From the NCBI GenBank assembly GCA_038030265.1, contig CM075941.1:7378001-7442000 (forward strand): 64,000 nucleotides of DNA. The letters are read 5' to 3'. The number at the start of each line of letters is the position of its first letter. Positions within the stretch are counted from its first letter, which is position 1. Shown in pieces: positions 11,372-21,332 of this stretch. This DNA is from Corythucha ciliata. Taxonomy: Eukaryota; Arthropoda; Insecta; Hemiptera; Tingidae. A program made the translations under genes and the position numbers. The notes under the pieces were generated by a model. That model was not told where the DNA came from. It made no database searches and was given only the letters and a program-made list of their open reading frames with translations.

Positions 11372-11809
11372 TTATCTTGCAAGATTGCCTATAGGAAATG
11401 TTGTCGTTTTCTGTCTTGGTGGGAGTACAGGAAGGAGGGACAGAAATGGACTGCTTATTGCTTCCCCGCGTTCATTGAGGCAGGCCCTTCCATTTTTTAA
11501 CTCTTCATTAATAAAGAGGCCTTCCATAGTTGCTAGTGGCTGTTTTCGACTTTCGACGATCAAGATTTCCGCCTCATGGTTGGCTTGTTGTCCACAGGAT
11601 TGTATGTGGGCATGAAACCTTGAGTCTGGGCGCCGCACATGCTCCTTAAATCTTTCCCGGAATTTTCGAATAGTGCGGCCCACGTAGGTCGCTTCTTCAC
11701 ATGACCCACATCTCAATCTATACACTCCGCTCTGATCTATAGCATCAGTCTTGTCTTTCCCCCGAGAGAGAGAGGAAGCCAGTGTGTTGCGAGAGCTGTG
11801 GGCCACCAC
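11372..11809 (-). pseudogene. Penelope-like GIY-YIG endonuclease domain (minus copy)
   Basis: C-terminal endonuclease of the Penelope-like protein, which nicks target DNA. The GIY-YIG core reads GVYRLRCGSC ... TYVGRTIRKFRERFKEH, with the conserved Tyr pair, Arg and His; a later Glu lies in TMEGLFINEEL. It is out of frame with the RT because roughly 50 bases of linker present in the plus copy (13115-13170) have been lost near 11805. Domain intact, protein broken. Confidence 0.85.
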
Positions 11810-12878
11810 AGTAAGGGAGCGAAATCCACGGCTTACTTTCAGGCTTCCCGGCGCTTGAACTAGGAATTACGGCCTTCACGACTTCCTGCCTCTTTTTCTT
11901 TTCTAGAAGTCGAAAGACTTGGCGCTCCTCGAACCCATTATTCACCGCAATTCGCCTGATTTCTTGAAGTTCTGCCTCAAAGTCTCGTTGATCCATTGGC
12001 ACCGATACGAGCCGATGAATCAAAGACTGCAATGCCGCTAACTTGTGGCGAGGATGATGTTGTGAGTCAACCGGGATCGTTACGTCACTGGCTGTGGGTT
12101 TGCGGTAAATCGCAAATTTTACCTTCTCTCCATCCCGCCGCACCGTCAGGTCTAGGAAATTGATCCGGGAATCCACCTCTGTCTCTAAAGTGAATTTTAA
12201 ATAATCCTCAGCTTCATTGAGGTACGTCAAGAATGCCTCGAGATCCTTTGCTGTACCTTCCCATACGGCACACACATCATCGACGTATCGTCTCCAGTAC
12301 TTTATGAATGGTCTGAACGGGTTCGCCTCCGACATGACCACTCTATCCTCAAATGCGGAAAGGACGACCTCTGCACTAATGGGTGAAATTCCAGAACCCA
12401 TTGCCAGCCCCTGTTTTTGTTCAAAATATTTGCCATTAAATTTTACGTAACTTTGCCCCAAACACATTTTGAACGCCATTCGTAGCTCCTCTCCTAGGAG
12501 GCGGTCTTTGCAGTACTTGTCAATGACTTGTGTTATTTCTTCTAAGGCTACCTTTGGGGGGATACTGCTAAATAAATTTACCACATCGAAGGACACAAGA
12601 ATGGATTTGCTATTCAATTCCACGGAGCTTATGCTTTCTATGAACTCTTTGTTATTGGTTATACTATATTTCGGCTTGAACGCCGTCACATTTCTAAAAA
12701 CTTTATTTATATGCTTAGCAATTAGTTCACAGGGGGCGGAGATAAAGGAAGCGATCGGCCGTATTGGTGGGAAACCTTCCTTAAAATTTTTATGCATTTT
12801 TGGAAGGGCGTACAATTTAGGAGCTCTCGGATTTGCGTTAATAAACCGGCCTGATGTTTTTTCCGTTTCCGTGGCCAA
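11745..12878 (-). pseudogene. Penelope-like reverse transcriptase (truncated)
   Basis: Reverse transcriptase of the Penelope type, related to telomerase RT. Visible motifs: RPIASFISAPCELIAKHIN, SFDVVNLFSSIP (motif A Asp), GLAMGSGISP (motif B) and RRYVDDVCAVW (catalytic YVDD), then INFLDLTV. No ATG opens the frame; it simply starts at the junction with the inverted copy at 12885, so the normal N-terminus is missing. The frame ends early after the linker because of the deletion near 11805. Confidence 0.88.
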
Positions 12879-12893
12879 AAGCAGTTAGCGGCA

Positions 12894-13604
12894 TTGCAGT
12901 CTTTGATTCATCGGCTCGTATCGGTACCAATGGATCAACGAGACTTTGAGGCAGAACTTCAAGAAATCAGGCGAATTGCGGTGAATAATGGGTTCGAGGA
13001 GCGCCAAGTCTTTCGACTTCTAGAAAAGAAAAAGAGGCAGGAAGTCGTGAAGGCCGTAATTCCTAGTTCAAGCGCCGGGAAGCCTGAAAGTAAGCCGTGG
13101 ATTTCGCTCCCTTACCTAGGTGAACCGTCGTTGGAAGTCGAAAGAGTACTACACCGCAGCAACTACAGGGTGGCCCACAGCTCTCGCAACACACTGGCTT
13201 CCTCTCTCTCTCGGGGGAAAGACAAGACTGATGCTATAGATCAGAGCGGAGTGTATAGATTGAGATGTGGGTCATGTGAAGAAGCGACCTACGTGGGCCA
13301 CACTATTCGAAAATTCCGGGAAAGATTTAAGGAGCATGTGCGGCGCCCAGACTCAAGGTTTCATGCCCACATACAATCCTGTGGACAACAAGCCAACCAT
13401 GAGGCGGAAATCTTGATCGTCGAAAGTCGAAAACAGCCACTAGCAACTATGGAAGGCCTCTTTATTAATGAAGAGTTAAAAAATGGAAGGGCCTGCCTCA
13501 ATGAACGCGGGGAAGCAATAAGCAGTCCATTTCTGTCCCTCCTTCCTGTACTCCCACCAAGACAGAAAACGACAACATTTCCTATAGGCAATCTTGCAAG
13601 ATAA
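12894..13604 (+). pseudogene. Penelope-like linker + GIY-YIG endonuclease (5'-truncated)
   Basis: An uninterrupted reading frame covers the linker and the full GIY-YIG domain (GVYRLRCGSC ... TYVGHTIRKF, with His where the other copy has Arg). The C-terminus ends FPIGNLAR. It retains the linker segment lost from the minus copy. There is no RT and no natural start codon for a full protein, so it is a fragment though not otherwise damaged. Confidence 0.85.
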
Positions 13605-13798
13605 AAGGTTTAGTAGAGCTTGACCACTGTCCCAAAGGGGACATTATTATATTGAAGTAATTTTGTTTACCGCAGACGTAAGTTACCAAACTTTATACAT
13701 ATAATTATCAATACCTATAAGACTAGTCATTTAGAGCTGTGATTTTAGCATTTTAAGTTCGTTTGTGATATATCTTGTAATCCCTGTTCAGGTGCGCA

Positions 13799-13824
13799 CT
13801 GAGGATGACACCAATGTGTTGAAA
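13799..13824 (+). ncRNA. Hammerhead-like core, plus copy
   Basis: CTGAGGA (13799-13805), an ACAC/GTGT stem with a CAAT loop, and GAAA (13821-13824) reproduce the hammerhead core order. Penelope-like elements are known to carry hammerhead ribozymes. The 3' continuation (GCGCTTTGCG) can form a tiny hairpin but lacks an obvious UH site, so activity is unproven. Confidence 0.4.
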
Positions 13825-13883
13825 GCGCTTTGCGAAAAAGAAAATAAAAATAAAGTGGAGAGGACAACCATCTTTTTGCGATT

Positions 13884-13895
13884 ACACCGAAGTGT
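13884..13895. repeat. Right 12-bp target-site duplication of the Penelope-like insertion
   Basis: ACACCGAAGTGT, identical to 11045-11056, immediately after the 3' end of the plus-strand copy. Confidence 0.7.
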
Positions 13896-14434
13896 GTTTC
13901 GACGCGTAGATCGAAATTAGAGGCAAAGAGGTAGGTGTTCGTGTACAATCTCCAAAAGCTCAGAATCAGAATCAACTCTAATTCTAATGCAGCAATCCAC
14001 AAATTGTAGTACATAAATTTGAAGCTTATTGAATGGGGCAACTTCTGATGAAATTGGAGTTTCCTATTGCCAAAAGCAAGAGGGGTGAAATCATTTAAGC
14101 GTTTAGGGGCAGCTTGTAATACCGGATAATTGCCTCCCGCTTAGATTGCCGACTGTCAGTCTTACAGTCAATTATGTCGAATGAAAATGGTTGCATCCTA
14201 TTGGAGTTTTCATGAGGTTTCCGAAAATGTGGTCATAAATGCATTTTGGACAAGTAAAAGTCCAGAAATTGAACTTTTCCCGGAAAAATCGTCAAAATTT
14301 TCCAAAATACATAAACGTCCGTATCTTTGTGGGAAATTGTTTTTGTCCAACGTTTATTTCGTCAAATCGTAATATTTTCAGGTCAGAAATAAGCCTGCAA
14401 AAGGGTGCCGTAAGGTTCTGAAACACCCTGTATA

Positions 14435-15544
14435 AAAATGATCATGGATTGTTTTGACCTCCCTCCTCGGTTTCGTTCATTCAAGGCTTCTCACAGTAAT
14501 ATTGCCGTACAATATTGTCCGTCAATTTTACCAGTTTTGGTACCTCTTTTTCAATTGCACCCCTTCTAATTTAACCTCCTCCTCATAACAATTGCTCACC
14601 CACTGTAACACTCCATTTCAACACCTTGCAACTACCCCACCAACATTCCACCCTCTTATGAAACACGGTCTCTTCAACAACCATCACAAGAAACTAAAAT
14701 ACCTTATTTTGAAACTCTAGGATGAGAAATACATAATGATAGTAAGTTGAACCTCAGTCCAGTGAAAAATAAGGGATATGTCGACAAGGCGTGGGGGTGG
14801 GGTTTATTCCGCCCTAAACCCTTCGGGTTACTTTTCCATTTATCTTTGAAAGTGTCAGAAATTACATCTTATCAAACTAGCTTCATCGTGGAAAATTATC
14901 AAAATTCTTTGTCTCTCTCACACTCGATCTCTCGGCTTCTCACGTATTTCAAGGAAGTTTATTCGCTTGAAATCGTTTTCTTTGTGTATTTAACCATTTA
15001 AAGAGAAGAAAATATAATAGAAGGGATGGTGTGGATAGATTACACTGTTAAATCCTTCTAAGAAAATGTGGCTGTTCGCAGATGGCAAATCTTAACGAGC
15101 TTGGCCTTTTGTTAGAGAAAGAACTCAGACATTTTTAGACAATTTTAACATGCGAAAATAAATCGTCTAAAGAAAAGAAAGCATCCATGTAAGGCATACA
15201 ATTATCGCCATGCCGCTTTCAGTCCTATTTTTAAAACAAAAAACTTTGAAGACACAAAGAGAAAACAACGTGAGTAGTAAAAATGGGGGAAAAACTCAGA
15301 CGGGAAGAGGAGCTTATACAGTATGCGGTGCTGGTTAGTTCCTGGAGGCTTGTGAACGGAATATATTATGTGATTACAATGTTTCTCCTTCAAATCTGAA
15401 AGTAGCCCCTTGGGACTTTATTCTTGATGAGACTCTTGTTTTCACATGTATGCTCCCTCTTACCCTTCCAAAGCAACTTCACCGTGCTCCCTAGTTTTGA
15501 TGTGATATGTTTCGCTCCTTCGAATCTGGTAGTAATAAATTATA
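14435..15544. other. Unassigned sequence
   Basis: No gene or repeat that I can support; short open frames only. Confidence 0.6.
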
Positions 15545-17985
15545 AAAATTTCGCTCCGGCAGCTGGCGGTCGGAAAGAGTGCATTTCATTTTGTATACGG
15601 ATACCCTAAGCCGTCCCAGAAATAGTAATGTTGAGACCATGATTTGTTTCGTTTATGTTTGACCCTCCCTCGTACTGTTTGCTGCCGGGTTTGTTTAAGC
15701 TGAACTTAATGGGAATCAAAGGCTATTTCAAAATGGAATCATCATACCGAATATAATGCTTGTGGAATCAACTGGTGATTTGTTGTGATTTTTTTACCAT
15801 TTCAACCCCTATTTTCCCCCCTCCACCTTGACCGATTTGGCCCAAATGCAATACCGACCGGGGCCTTATGACTACTGATTTTTGTGCCAAAGCGCGTTCC
15901 GCTAAATTAATTTCTACGAGAGTTATCGTGCTAACAAGGCCTCACACTTACTTCCACCCCAGGGACAACGCCCCCTCCCCCTCGACTTTTTCAAAAAATG
16001 AAAATGGGAATCAAAGGCTAGTCTAACATGGAGTATACGTACCGAATATGATGCTTCTACAATCAACTGGTGATTTTTAGTGATTTTTTTACCATTTCAA
16101 CCCCTATTTTCCCCCCCTCCACCTTGACCGATTTGGCCCAAATGCAATACCGACCGGGATCTTATGACTACTGATTTTTTAGATAAAGCGCGTTCTGCTA
16201 AATTAATTTCTACGAGAGTTATCGTGCTAACAAGACCACACACTTACTTCCACCCCGGGGGCACCACCCCCTCCCCCTTGACTTTTTAAAAAAATGAAAA
16301 TGGAAATCAAAGGCTAGTCTAACATGGAGTATACGTACCGAATATGATGCTTCTAGAATCAACTGGTGATTTTTAGTGATTTTTTGACGACTTCAAGCCC
16401 GATTTTCCCCCCCTCCACCATGACCGATTTGGCCCAAATGCAATACCGACCGGTGTCTTATGACTACTGATTTTTGTGCCAAAGCGCGTTCCGCTAAACT
16501 AATTTCTTCGAGAGTTATCGTGCTAACAAGAAAACGGCCATAATATTATTTATAATATGTATATATATTCCGGAGACCACTGAATTCGTGTTCTAGAGGT
16601 TCTGAAACGTGAAAAAAACATGACATGACCCATGTTTGCCACCATCACGACGAGACCAATAGTACATTTTTCAGAATGAAATGCACTAAACACCCAAAAT
16701 TGGATGTAGCGTACTTAATTCCCAACGCATTGTGACTAATCGTTTATTATTTATTTATCTTATGAGTAGGGATCGGATTTTCATTGCGACGATTTTGTTT
16801 GCATAAAATTGCATATTTGGGGGTTAGCACCAGGAAAACGCATAATTTAGTGTTAAAAGCATAAAATTACTTATTTTTTAAAGAAAATAAAATATTCCTT
16901 ATCTGACCACACAGTGCATAAACGCCCAACGCGTTCAATTTTTATTATTGACGCACAAAAAATATTCTAGAACAACAAAACTAGTGGACGTTGAAAAGTG
17001 CGGCGTGGGACAGAGTTGAAATAACAGCCAAACGCAACTCCCGATGAAAACTGCATGCTTCAGCGAGAAAACCGCTTATTGTAGGCTCAGCGAGCGGCCC
17101 AAAAAGGTACACTACTCTTTTAGTGCATTTCATTTATGTCCAAATGCACTATTGGTCTCGTCGTGATGGTGGCAAACATGGGTCATGTCATGTTTTTTTC
17201 ATGTTTCAGGACCTCTAGAACACGAATTCAGTGGTCTCCGGAATTCATATATATGTATATATTGGTTTATTTATATATTTATAAGCTTATGGCCATTTTC
17301 TTGTAAGCACGATAACTCTCGAAGAAATCAATTTAGCGGTACGCGCTTTGGCACAATAAACAGCAGTCGTAAGACCCCGGTCGGTATCGCATTTGGGTCA
17401 AATCGGTCAAGGTGGAGGGGGGAAGAATAGGGGTTGAAATGGTCAAAAAATCACTAAAATTCACCAGTTCATTCTAGATGCATCATATTCAGTACGAATA
17501 CTCCATGTTAGAGTAACCTTTGATTCCCATTTTAATTTTTCGAAAAAGTCAAGGTGGTGGGGGTGGTCCTTCCGGTGTGGAAGTGTAAAAATAGCGTTGA
17601 ACTTCACTAGTTCATCTTAGCGCTCTAAAATTCGACTCAATAATTTAATGCAACCTAAGCCCTGGGTTCCATTGAGATTTATCGAAAACTTTGACGGGGG
17701 GGGGGGGGGGAAATAGGGGATGAAATTTCAAAAAAATCGCTTAAATTCACACGTTTAGGTATTATAAAATACGGCACAAAAATTTAATATAACAAAGCTC
17801 TTGGAAAACTACCGACACTTTTCGACATTTTTGAAGAGAGGGGGGTGAAAATGGAGGAAGAAGTTCGGCTTAATGAAACAAATTTTGGTATCAAAATTAT
17901 TACTTCTGGGACGGCTTAGGGTATCCGTATACGGAATGAAATGCACTCTTTACGACTACCAGCTGCCGGAGCAAAATTTTTCGTT
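15545..17985. mobile_element. Foldback element with internal tandem repeats
   Basis: Outer ends are inverted copies: 15545-15630 (AAAATTTCGCTCCGGCAGCT onward) and 17895-17985. Inner inverted blocks are 16540-16700 against 17115-17250 and a further match from about 17300 to 17560 against the repeat units on the left. The left arm holds nearly three 295-bp tandem units; the right arm has one clear and one diverged unit. No transposase. Long, internally repetitive arms are the hallmark of foldback elements. Confidence 0.75.
15711..16530 (+). repeat. 295-bp tandem repeat, 2.8 units
   Basis: Units begin at 15711, 16006 and 16302 (GGGAATCAAAGGCTA or a one-base variant). Each contains a C-rich CCCCCCTCCACC block and GAGAGTTATCGTGCTAACAAG. 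Unit identity is around 90% by eye. Confidence 0.88.
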
Positions 17986-18467
17986 TGAGAACAAGGATTG
18001 CGCGCATCTAGCCAACTGTTTGAAGCGCCTTTCAATTCTATGTAATTTCTAGTTTTTTTTCTGCCTTTCATACTATTAATTCTTAGCTTAGTTCGTTTTG
18101 TGAACTCGATAATGCTGAAAGAACGAATCACTTTACGAATCACGCATTCGCCAGGGAGTTTGAAAACGTTTTCAAACGGACTAACTGTTACTTCGAATAT
18201 CTGGCCTTTTTTGTTTGTATATGTCGGGGTTTAAGTTTTGTTTTCATTTTTTATACATTAAAATATATCAAGTTATTGATTCTCTTACGATTCTGTTCTG
18301 TGCCATAATTCCCAACCCCCTACATACAAAACCAACGAAAGGAAGAGTAAAAAAATTCCTCTGATTTGATTTTGTTGGTGCATATTTAAGCGCATATTTC
18401 CTCCATTTTAAGGACATTTTATAGGGCATATTTTGCAGTTTTTTAAAGCATAAAAATCCGATCCCTA
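16767..18467. mobile_element. hAT-like non-autonomous element
   Basis: Terminal inverted repeats TAGGGATCGGATTTT (16767-16781) and AAAATCCGATCCCTA (18453-18467) are perfect over 15 bases. They are flanked by 8-bp direct repeats CTTATGAG (16759-16766) and CTTATAAG (18468-18475), seven of eight matching, as expected for the hAT superfamily. Near both ends there are several GCATAAAA/GCATATTT motifs, typical subterminal repeats. No transposase ORF is present. The right arm of the foldback lies inside it. Confidence 0.7.
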
Positions 18468-20034
18468 CTTATAAGGTCGTGAAAGAAGTTTTGCGTGTTA
18501 GTGGAACCACTTTTTCGCAGATAAGAGTGATTTAAACTGTCAGATTCAATCAAAAGGGTTGTTTGTGGCCAATTACAGTGATTACCAATCGGCAGGGCTA
18601 CACCTGCTTAAAACTCATTACAACTTTCGGTGGAGTTGATCCCTTTCTTCCTCTCCAGCATTCATCACTAATTGTGATCCCACTCCCACGTGAAGTTCTT
18701 GGAATTCCTCTTTACTGCGTTTCTTCCACATGGCGAAAAAAAGCAATCGACCGATTCGATCAATTCCCCTTAAGCCATACGTTGATGGCGTCGATTCGAT
18801 GCAGCACGAAAATAAATTGTACTCTCCTACTTGTGAATCTATTAGCGATCCCAGAACGCACATAGCGGAGCTAAAATGAACTAGTTTAGCGTTTTGATTT
18901 GATAGAGATGACAGAAACTAGTTCATTTTAGCTCCGCTAAGCGCGTTTTGGAATCGCGAATAGAATGTTCTCACTATCATATCTTGTACTCTGCCAAAGT
19001 CCGGTTAACGTTTCAAACACTGAAGCAGTACGTCAAAACGCTGAAAGAAAGATCGTTAACCTCTAAGCCTCGTCATTTTTTTCAAGAGCAACTTCGCTAC
19101 CCCTACACTCTTTCAAGTCAAATAAAAAGTAATAAAGATGTATGAGCCACGTTGCCCTCTCTTTGATCAACGACGGAGAAAATTCAGAAAAGTTAATTCT
19201 TTCGACCTCTGAAGAACAAGTTGGAGAACTGGGTTAAGGTCTTTTTTATTTGTATGCATACCGCTACTACAGACGAGAAGTATGAGCATGAAAACAGAGA
19301 CAAGTAACGAACAGGCATCATCACGCAGACTAAACCCGCCAAAAAAAAATGAAAATTTTCCCTTTTGCATCTCATGATATTACATGTTTGATCCCATACA
19401 AATTGATTCTAGCTGGATTTAGTATTACCTTAATAATGTCATTTTCCCCGACAATTTGGAATGAGTGGAATAATCGTTCTCGTGTTAGTGAAATAGCTGG
19501 TTGAATCGTTTTTTCTTGTTTTTTATGTATTTATCACATGAATATAGTGAAATAATAATCGCAATTAGTGAATGTTTCCATTTTTTTTTCTCTTAATCAT
19601 ATCAGTTGGTGGAAGGATCAATACCATGTTTGAGCGGTTTAATGAAAATAGAACAAACCTAATTGCTAACAGCGGTCCAACGCTGGAGGTGAGGGTTTTG
19701 AGAGAATAAAATAAACCACTGGAAATGGAAGGTTTTTTGTTGAGGAGTTGACTAACAATTCAAATAAAATTGTGATCCAGTCTGTTCTCGTCCTTTGTCC
19801 AGGCAACACCATTGTTAGAAGCTCTTCGTCTATCTCGTTACAACATTTTCATTCTACTTATCGAAGGAAAAAATAAAATAAAACTTTAGTTCACTCCTCA
19901 TTATTTAATTTAATTTAATTTTTAGAAAAAACCTGGATGGACGACCGTGGGGAGGGGTTCATCTTCTACTTCAGGAAATTCGTTACAAAATGAGTGTGTG
20001 ATGGGGGGGGGGGGTGAAAATTCAAACGATACAA
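18468..20034. other. Unassigned sequence
   Basis: Apart from the hairpin at 18863-18939 I see no gene or element. Confidence 0.55.
18863..18939. repeat. Perfect 25-bp inverted repeat
   Basis: Arms 18863-18887 and 18915-18939 are exact reverse complements, opening TAGCGGAGCTAAAATGAACT, around a 27-base loop. It could be a tiny MITE or a hairpin in a transcript. Confidence 0.85.
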
Positions 20035-20400
20035 ATATTGTTGAAGAATCAATTAGCGGGCGCAGTCAAACATGTACTTTTCGTCCCGTCGACTGCCCCT
20101 TGAACCCTTTATTGCTGGTGTTGTTTTTCCCCAGCTCGTCCCTTTTCCTTTTCATTCAGTACTATCTCGTCCTCGGAAGCCTCACCGCTATCGAACCCAC
20201 TCTCCGCCGAAACCTCAAATCCATGTACCACACTGAATTAGCTTAACTCACAATAAAAGTGTGCCGCCTCGTCCGCGATCTGTGACTTTACCTTGACCGC
20301 GGCTCCCCTACCCCCCGGCCGGGTGATCGACGCCCTCTCACCCCTCTTTGGTACTCCCCTCGCTCTCCTCCTCATAAGTAAAACCGCTCATCTCCCCAAC
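20035..20400 (+). repeat. Dispersed repeat, copy 2 (partner at 7960)
   Basis: Second copy of the repeat at 7960-8400 with scattered substitutions and a short deletion before the AATAAA (20254). Same orientation as copy 1. Confidence 0.75.
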
Positions 20401-21189
20401 GAATACTCCATACAATAAATCTAAAACTCTACCTAGTGATTATAAAAAACGAAAAAGTCCAGAAGAGTACATCGAACTATTGTCTCATAACAGATATAAA
20501 ATGAGCGATAAAGGCCATTTCATTGTTTTTGCAGAAGGCTCAGAATGGAATTTAGAAGATTTCAACAACACTCCTTCGGACGGAAAGATTTCTGCAGATA
20601 CCCCAAACCCAAATTGTTAATTGACCAGAAAAATTTTGTCCGGATTTTGACCAGGTCCCAAAATTAGGAAAGGGAGGGATTAAAAACGTATCTTGTAGTT
20701 GATAATGATATTGATCCGGTTTCACGGGATAGTTTCCCAGGAAGAAAGTTGAAAGCATTATCACTCGGCCAATTTTTGCTATTAAAAAAATGAAACTACG
20801 GCTACAAAGTCCTGCAGGTTTCATGAACAATACATTAAAGAGCAACTTACTGTATGAGCGGACCCTGTCGATACTTCTTTTGCGTGCTTATAGTTGCGCT
20901 TTGGATAAATTCTTCATGTTAAAACCAGAGTAAATCCAGTCAATCGTTGTTGTGTCTCGTCCATTGTTTTTGTGGCTCAAGTAGAAAATAAAAATAAAGT
21001 TGGTTGGTAACGTTGCGGGAAACACTATTTGCAGGCATATGTAAAACGCTGTGTTGATGTTTGAGTCAGGGAAAGAGTCGCTCTCTCTCCCCATCCACTG
21101 ACCTTCAGGAGTGTAGCCACTCTAGAATGAGATTAATTTTTTGCAAATTCATAATTATTTCACAAGTGATCATTGAAGGGAAAACCTTC
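20401..21189. other. Unassigned sequence
   Basis: Nothing recognised. Confidence 0.55.
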
Positions 21190-21332
21190 CTGGGGGCCTA
21201 TTCTCTAACAACAAGCAATATTTTTTTCGCCATCCATGTGTTTATTTAATTCATTTGTTTGAAGAAAATCAATGAAATAAACATATGACTTCGAAAAAGC
21301 TATTGCTTCGGAGTTAGAGAATAAGCCCCCAG
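21190..21332. mobile_element. Palindromic MITE, 143 bp
   Basis: Ends CTGGGGGCCTATTCTCTAAC (21190-21209) and the complement of CTGGGGGCTTATTCTCTAAC (21313-21332) differ at one base; imperfect complementarity continues inward almost to the middle. No target duplication identified. Confidence 0.75.

Larger units (their letters stand above)
11057..12885 (-). mobile_element. Penelope-like element, minus-strand copy
   Basis: A 5'-truncated Penelope-like element: telomerase-like RT, linker, GIY-YIG endonuclease, 3' UTR with a hammerhead-like core. It lies head to head with the shorter plus-strand copy (12886-13883). The N-terminal part of the usual ORF upstream of the RT is missing. The shared 3' portion matches the partner nearly perfectly, which implies one insertion event. 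Confidence 0.9.
12886..13883 (+). mobile_element. Penelope-like element, plus-strand partial copy
   Basis: Starts abruptly in the RT-endonuclease linker (TTAGCGGCATTGCAGTCTTT, matching the minus copy around 12048) and runs through the endonuclease and 3' UTR to 13883, where the 12-bp duplication follows. Inverted partial dimers of this sort are characteristic of Penelope-like insertions. Confidence 0.88.
10203..14434. mobile_element. Foldback element split by a Penelope insertion
   Basis: Arms at 10203-10660 and 13967-14434 are reverse complements of each other at roughly 85-90% by eye, for example AGTCCAGAAATTGAACTTTT on the right against its complement on the left. The right end reads GGTTCTGAAACACCCTGTATA, an end type also seen at 37203 and 39827. 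The centre holds 10661-11044 and 13896-13966, with a Penelope-like insertion between, so the element was about 1.4 kb before the insertion. No transposase is encoded; non-autonomous. Confidence 0.75.
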
